This document shows positions 58,007 through 64,000 of a stretch of 64,000 nucleotides of DNA, piece by piece. How positions within the stretch are numbered: the stretch's first letter is position 1; every line of letters begins with the position of its first letter. Under the pieces are notes generated by a model. The model was not told the origin of the DNA. It did no database searches and saw only the letters and a program-made list of their open reading frames with translations. The DNA comes from Perlucidibaca aquatica (GTDB taxonomy: Bacteria > Pseudomonadota > Gammaproteobacteria > Pseudomonadales > Moraxellaceae), in contig NZ_LZDB01000002.1 of NCBI RefSeq assembly GCF_001676655.1, positions 62,001-126,000 of the forward strand, written 5' to 3'. The position numbers were made by a program, and so were the translations under genes.

Positions 58007-59304
58007 GTCAACAAATTCGACTCAGCCAACAGCAGTTACGTATGGCGGTTTTGGTGCTCGCCTTAGTGCCTGCTTTGGTGGTTATGGCGCTGGTGTTAGG
58101 CACGACTACGAACATCCGTTTGCAGGATGATCTGAAAGGCCTAGATATTTCAGCTCAGCAAACAGCAGATCAATTGGCTGCAAGCGCCGACTACGCACTG
58201 ATGTCGAATCAGCAAGACTTGATGAGTGCCGGCATTGAGCGTGTCACCCGCCGGCCTGAAGTTGCGGCAATTCGTGTGTTTGATGCACGGGGCCAGCTGT
58301 GGCTGCATAAGGGCAGAATGTCCTCAGAGTCGCTCTTCGCGGATGATGAGCTACGCCAGTATCGTGCCGTAGTGGTGGTGCCCAAAGCCACGGCCGATCC
58401 CAACGATTGGTTTGCAGGTGAGTCTAGTCAAACCGATGCTGAGCGTTTAGGCGAAGTCCAGCTCTGGGTCAGCACGAATCAGATTGAGCAGCGTGAGCGC
58501 AGTGTGTTGGTGCAAGTGACACTGCTGGCCATCTGCGTCTTGCTGCTGACGTTGGCCCTAGCGTGGGGCATCTCTGAGCGCGTGTTGGCACGATATGCCT
58601 TGCTGGATTATGACGCGCAACGGCAACGTTTAATTAGCCAAGATCTGATGCGCCAAGCGAATAAGCACTGGCGCACAGAGCAGGCGCTGCAATTGCGCTG
58701 GGGCAAATGGTCACACGATGTGCGTACGCCACTCCATGGGGTCAGCGGCTTACTGGAATTGCTCGACACCACCACCCTGGATGACGAGCAGCAAACCTAC
58801 GTGCGATCAGCACGCGATGCGGCACGCGCACTGGAAATCAGCTTGCGCAATAACCCGTTGGCGACCACGAGCGATCAGCTCGACGGTTTGAGCGATGAAG
58901 CATTGAGCGAAGCTCAACGGCATTGGTTAAAAAGACGAATTTTGTTGATTGAAGACGACCCGGTCAGTACGCACCTAATGACCAGTTTGTTGCAGTCCTG
59001 GGGCGTCGAGTTGACCGCGGTGGCCACGGGTCATGAAGGCCTGCAGGCGCTTCAAGCGAGTTGGGATTTGATTTTGTTGGATGGTGAGCTGCCCGATTAT
59101 GACGCCGTGTCTTGGTGGCAGGCCATGCAAGCATTACCGTCGAGCGCCTGCGCGTTGCAAGGGCCTGTGGTCGTTATCACCGCTCACGATGATGACAAAT
59201 ACCTTGCTAAGTATCAGGCAGCGGGTCTGGATCCGGTGCTGATCAAGCCCGTAAGAGGGCGGCAGTTACTTAGTGTGTTAACGCCGCTGCTCCGCGTTCA
59301 CTGA
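58003..59304 (+). CDS. Membrane histidine-kinase-like protein with receiver domain but no ATPase domain
   Basis: A 433-residue protein. It has two TM helices (residues about 13-34 and 166-189) enclosing a periplasmic sensor region. A cytosolic HisKA-like helix pair follows with SHDVRTPLHGVSGLLELL (His238). About 70 residues later comes a complete receiver domain: ILLIEDDP (D318, D319), phosphoacceptor D360 in LILLDGELP, and K415 in VLIKPV. The N-, G1- and G2-box ATP-binding domain that normally lies between is missing; the sequence runs from EISLRNNPLATTSDQ straight to the receiver. No frameshift is evident. It probably cannot autophosphorylate and may act as a phosphorelay intermediate. Confidence 0.82.
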   Translation: MSQQIRLSQQQLRMAVLVLALVPALVVMALVLGTTTNIRLQDDLKGLDISAQQTADQLAASADYALMSNQQDLMSAGIERVTRRPEVAAIRVFDARGQLWLHKGRMSSESLFADDELRQYRAVVVVPKATADPNDWFAGESSQTDAERLGEVQLWVSTNQIEQRERSVLVQVTLLAICVLLLTLALAWGISERVLARYALLDYDAQRQRLISQDLMRQANKHWRTEQALQLRWGKWSHDVRTPLHGVSGLLELLDTTTLDDEQQTYVRSARDAARALEISLRNNPLATTSDQLDGLSDEALSEAQRHWLKRRILLIEDDPVSTHLMTSLLQSWGVELTAVATGHEGLQALQASWDLILLDGELPDYDAVSWWQAMQALPSSACALQGPVVVITAHDDDKYLAKYQAAGLDPVLIKPVRGRQLLSVLTPLLRVH

Positions 59305-59305
59305 C

Positions 59306-60178
59306 TCATTTCTTTTTCTGTGCGGGCAACAGAATAGCCGGGTTGATGCGGCTGTCGTTCAGGCTCACGGTCCAGTGTAAATGCGGGGCAGTCGCTCGCC
59401 CGGTGGCACCCACCAAGCCCACAACCGTTCGCTTTGTTACCTGCTGCCCCACCGTCACCTGAATGTCGCTGAAGTGGCAAAGCATAGAAAACAGGCCCTG
59501 ACCGTGATCAATAATCACGGTACGGCCATTAAAGAAGTAATCACCGATTAGCGCGACGGAGCCCTCTGCAGGTGCCAATACCGGCGTGCCTTGTTTGCCC
59601 GCAATATCAATACCTAAGTGGGGCGCGCGTGGCTCGCCATTAAAAAAACGACGTAAACCAAACTCACTGCTCACACGGCCATGCAGTGGCCACTGGAAGA
59701 CGGGCCATGGGGCGACGTTTTGTCCGCTATACACCCGATATACCGCTTTTTGTTCCGCCGCTTCGCGTTCAAACCGGGCGTTTTGCTCGATGTTGGGCGT
59801 GACATATTGCGTTTGCGTGAGCTGAAGGTGTTGCTCTGCATACGCCCGCTCGCGCACCGTAGTTGCTGCAATGAGTTCACCGCGATTATTGACCAGCTGC
59901 TGTGAGCCGATGTCGCTAAGGCCTATGCCGATCATTGCCGTGGGTTGATTGTTGACGAGACCCACCCAAACGGGACGGTCTTGATATCGCAGCGGGTTGC
60001 CCTGTGCCGCTTGAGTCAGTACCTCCGCTGTTACCGGCACAGACCAGAGGCCGCCATTCACCACTGTCTGGTCGGTTTGAGCTTGAACGGTGGCGCAGCT
60101 GGATAGCAACCAACTGCCGAGTAGGAGTGCGCCAAGTCGCATTATTCCTGTCTGTTGCGAGTTCGTCTTGACCGTCAT
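59306..60178 (-). CDS. M23-family (LytM-type) peptidase lipoprotein
   Basis: A 290-residue exported protein with a lipobox (LGSWLLSSC). The C-terminal M23 domain (about residues 170-285) has the zinc ligands in APHLGIDIAG and PHLHWTV, and SMLCHFSDIQV. These enzymes cut peptidoglycan cross-links, or regulate amidases when degenerate; here the ligands look intact. The N-terminal 140 residues are of unknown fold. The start at 60178 overlaps the xseA stop by 4 bp. An internal ATG at 60142 gives a shorter signal peptide and is also plausible. It converges on the kinase-like gene with a 1-bp gap. Confidence 0.88.
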   Translation of the reverse strand: MTVKTNSQQTGIMRLGALLLGSWLLSSCATVQAQTDQTVVNGGLWSVPVTAEVLTQAAQGNPLRYQDRPVWVGLVNNQPTAMIGIGLSDIGSQQLVNNRGELIAATTVRERAYAEQHLQLTQTQYVTPNIEQNARFEREAAEQKAVYRVYSGQNVAPWPVFQWPLHGRVSSEFGLRRFFNGEPRAPHLGIDIAGKQGTPVLAPAEGSVALIGDYFFNGRTVIIDHGQGLFSMLCHFSDIQVTVGQQVTKRTVVGLVGATGRATAPHLHWTVSLNDSRINPAILLPAQKKK

Positions 60179-61572
60179 TTTGGGTTCTCAAAAGCAGTGG
60201 CATGAATTGCCGTGATGGATGCGGAGACTTCGCCCGCATTCAGTTTTGCGCGCACAACATCGCCCACGCGAACCTGTGTTGCATCGCGGAGTACGCTACC
60301 GTCCTGCTTGGAAATAATCGCGTAGCCACGTGACAGTACGGCGAGCGGGCTCACCGAATGGGCGCGCTGCATTAAGTTATGCAAATGCTGTTGGCGTTGC
60401 ACTAGGCGCTGCTGTATCGCCCGCAATGCTCGCTGTTGCAGCGTCGATACCCGTTGCGCGAGCGCGGGTATTTGCCGTGCAGGATCACGTGCTTTTAAGC
60501 GGATGATGCGTTGTTGCAGTCGCTCACGGCGCTGTGTCAACAACTGTCGAAGCTGGCGTGTGAGGCGTAATTCCAATTCGTCTAAACGCTGACGCTGATC
60601 CAGTAATTGTCGAGCCGGACTGCGTAAGCGTCGTTGCACGACATGAAGGGCTAATTGACGGCGCTGATGGTCGCGTTGCCACGCATTGAGCAGACGCGCC
60701 TTGGCCAACTTGGCTTGCTCCCGCCACTGTTGTTGATTTGGGCTGACGAGTTCGGCCGCCGCCGACGGGGTAGGGGCACGAACGTCCACCACAAAATCGG
60801 CAATGGTGAAGTCAATTTCGTGGCCAACACCGCTCACCACGGGCACCGGCATGTCCGCTAAGGCGCGAACGACGGCTTCATCGTTGAAGGCCCAGAGATC
60901 TTCAAGCGATCCGCCGCCACGAGCCACAATCACCACATCAAAGGGCGGAATACGTTGCCCTTGGGTGTCTTGGAAATCATTTTCAAACAGGGATTTTAGT
61001 AGCGCCAAGCCCGCCACAATGGCGGGTGGTGCTTCAGTGCCTTGCACGGGTACCGGAATCAAGGTCACTGGCAGCCCAGGCGCACGCCGTTTTAATACCT
61101 GCAGGATATCCCGCACGGCCGCCCCGCTGGGTGAGGTCAGCACGGCAACCCCGCGTGGGTTCGCGGGGAGTGGGCGTTTGCGCTCTGCCGCAAATAAGCC
61201 TTCAGCCGCAAGACGTGCTTTCAGCATCTCATAAGCCTGTTGCAGGGCGCCTAACCCAGCATCTTCGAGATGCTCTACCAACAGTTGATAATCGCCACGC
61301 GGCGCGTAAAGGCTGACACGAGCGCGAACCAGCACTTGTTGCCCATTTTGCGGCGGCTGTTGCAACCTTGCTGCCGTGCGTGCGCCTTTAAACATAGCTG
61401 CACGCACCTGTGCCTGGTCGTCTTTAAGGGTGAAATACAAATGCCCGGAGCTGGGTGCCGATACATTAGACAGTTCGCCACGCAGCCAAATTCGCCCGTA
61501 ATTGAATTCCAGTAGCTCGCGCACACTGCCGTTGAGCTGGCTGACCGTGAGCACGGAGGGCGGAGCAGACAT
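60175..61572 (-). CDS. xseA: Exodeoxyribonuclease VII large subunit XseA
   Basis: XseA is the catalytic subunit of exonuclease VII, which degrades single-stranded DNA. The product is 465 residues from the ATG at 61572 (468 from 61581). It has the N-terminal OB fold (VRELLEFNYGRIWLRGELSN, SGHLYFTLKDDQAQVRAAMF), the nuclease core with VIVARGGGSLEDLWAFNDE and PVVSGVGHEIDFTIADFVVD, and a long arginine- and glutamine-rich coiled coil at the C-terminus. guaB is divergent upstream, as in pseudomonads. Confidence 0.96.
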   Translation of the reverse strand: MSAPPSVLTVSQLNGSVRELLEFNYGRIWLRGELSNVSAPSSGHLYFTLKDDQAQVRAAMFKGARTAARLQQPPQNGQQVLVRARVSLYAPRGDYQLLVEHLEDAGLGALQQAYEMLKARLAAEGLFAAERKRPLPANPRGVAVLTSPSGAAVRDILQVLKRRAPGLPVTLIPVPVQGTEAPPAIVAGLALLKSLFENDFQDTQGQRIPPFDVVIVARGGGSLEDLWAFNDEAVVRALADMPVPVVSGVGHEIDFTIADFVVDVRAPTPSAAAELVSPNQQQWREQAKLAKARLLNAWQRDHQRRQLALHVVQRRLRSPARQLLDQRQRLDELELRLTRQLRQLLTQRRERLQQRIIRLKARDPARQIPALAQRVSTLQQRALRAIQQRLVQRQQHLHNLMQRAHSVSPLAVLSRGYAIISKQDGSVLRDATQVRVGDVVRAKLNAGEVSASITAIHATAFENPK

Positions 61573-61667
61573 AGCAAGCACTCAAAGAGTTTGTTGGAGG
61601 TTTAGTATAGGCAGTCCAGGGGCAATGGAGAATTGCTCATGCATGTCATCAAGTCTGCGCTTGCTAC

Positions 61668-63202
<1,535 letters not shown>

Positions 63203-63212
63203 GAGCCGTAAC

Positions 63213-64000
63213 ATGACCCATGATATTCACGCCCACCGCCTGCTCATCCTCGATTTCGGCTCCCAGTACAGCCAGCTCATTGCCCGCCGCGTGCGTGAGC
63301 TCGGCGTGTATTGCGAACTGCGCGCCTTCGACATGACGGACGACGAGATCCGCACCTTCAATCCCAAGGGCATCATCCTCTCCGGTGGCCCGGAGTCGGT
63401 GACGGAAGCCGGCAGTCCGCGTGCGCCGGACAGCGTGCTCACGCTCGGCGTGCCGGTGCTGGGCATCTGCTACGGCATGCAGACCATGGCCGAGCAGCTC
63501 GGTGGTCGCGTCGAGGGTTCGGATATCCGCGAATTCGGCTATGCCGAAGTCACCGTCGAGTCGGATCTGGCGCAGGCCACCAACAACAGTGCCGACACCC
63601 GTCACGATGCTTTCTTCGGCGACTTGCATGACCGTCGCAACGCTGACGGTGAATCGCTGCTCGATGTCTGGATGTCGCATGGCGACAAAGTCGTCGCCAT
63701 TCCCGACGGCTTCCGCATCACCGCGTCCACACCAAGTTGCCCGATTGCTGCCATGGCCGACGAGGCCCGCGACTTCTACGGCGTGCAGTTCCACCCGGAA
63801 GTCACGCACTCTAAGCAGGGCGGTGCCATGCTGCAACGCTTCGTCCACGACATCTGCCAGACGCAGGCGCTGTGGACCCCGGAAAACATCGCCGAAGACG
63901 CCATCCGCCGCGTAAAAGCGCAAGTGGGCGATGACCAGGTACTGCTCGGTCTGTCCGGCGGCGTCGACTCTTCCGTGGTTGCCGCGTTGCTGCACAAGGC
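63213..64000 (+). CDS. guaA: GMP synthase (glutamine-hydrolysing) GuaA, 5' part (truncated by window edge)
   Basis: GuaA converts XMP to GMP using glutamine-derived ammonia. The first 262 codons are present and the frame runs off the right end. The class I glutamine amidotransferase domain is complete: [20 protein letters not shown], the nucleophile Cys86 in VLGICYGMQ, and His194/Glu196 in [10 protein letters not shown]. The ATP pyrophosphatase domain begins with the P-loop [16 protein letters not shown] just before the edge. It is in the guaBA operon. Confidence 0.97.
   Translation, partial: MTHDIHAHRLLILDFGSQYSQLIARRVRELGVYCELRAFDMTDDEIRTFNPKGIILSGGPESVTEAGSPRAPDSVLTLGVPVLGICYGMQTMAEQLGGRVEGSDIREFGYAEVTVESDLAQATNNSADTRHDAFFGDLHDRRNADGESLLDVWMSHGDKVVAIPDGFRITASTPSCPIAAMADEARDFYGVQFHPEVTHSKQGGAMLQRFVHDICQTQALWTPENIAEDAIRRVKAQVGDDQVLLGLSGGVDSSVVAALLHK

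Overview
The window is a gap-free chromosomal segment from a gammaproteobacterium, most likely in or near the Pseudomonadales. The main reason is gene order. The run valS, holC, pepA, lptF, lptG, then tRNA-Leu, queA, tgt, yajC, secD, secF, suhB, trmJ, cysE, iscRSUA, hscBA, fdx, ndk, rlmN, rodZ, ispG, hisS, yfgM, bamB, der, and finally xseA, guaB, guaA follows the backbone I know from Pseudomonas. So does secA, argJ, a Nudix/ThiE fusion, yacG, coaE and pilD-C-B-A at the left end. The genus cannot be fixed from the sequence alone. No phage, integrase, insertion sequence or CRISPR array is visible.

Layout. 1-3.6 kb: end of secA, argJ and a Nudix-ThiE fusion (+). 3.6-7.9 kb: a compact type IV pilus operon read leftward (pilA, pilB, pilC, pilD, coaE, yacG). 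8.1 kb: tRNA-Thr(CGT). 8.3-20.7 kb: an accessory block. It holds a leftward operon of three exported lipoprotein hydrolases (SGNH esterase, GH31 glycosidase, CocE/NonD acyl hydrolase) and a small membrane protein. Diverging from it are a TetR regulator and a 1779-residue lipoprotein with two Calx-beta domains and two neutral-ceramidase-like domains. 20.7-26.4 kb: valS, a BASS-like membrane protein, holC and pepA (-). 26.5-29.8 kb: lptF, lptG, a PP2C phosphatase and a tail-anchored protein, translationally chained (+). 29.8-38.4 kb: an RDD protein, tRNA-Leu(CAA), queA-tgt, yajC-secD-secF, a GST, a small exported barrel-like protein and suhB. 38.5-45.6 kb: trmJ-cysE and the isc operon behind three tandem IscR-type boxes. 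45.6-46.0 kb: a noncoding palindrome-rich repeat. 46.1-55.0 kb: ndk to der. 55.0-59.3 kb: a TonB receptor, an ABC-type binding protein and a histidine-kinase-like protein without an ATPase domain. 59.3-64 kb: an M23 lipoprotein, xseA, guaB and the start of guaA.

The most interesting part is the accessory block. All four of its large enzymes carry lipobox signal peptides. Their predicted activities (glycosidase, ester and acyl hydrolases, ceramidase-like amidase fold) would suit stepwise breakdown of a glycolipid or sphingolipid-like substrate at the cell surface. A TetR gene sits at the divergent junction, beside two identical-architecture 18-bp palindromes that look like its operators. The double ceramidase-like protein lacks the family's GDVSPN nucleophile motif in both halves, so its chemistry may be new. 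The shared substrate and pathway are inference.

Other points for a second look are the reduced PilB and PilC and the missing pilF, the ATPase-less hybrid kinase module, the PP2C/tail-anchored pair fused to lptFG, and the 23-bp inverted-repeat element between fdx and ndk.
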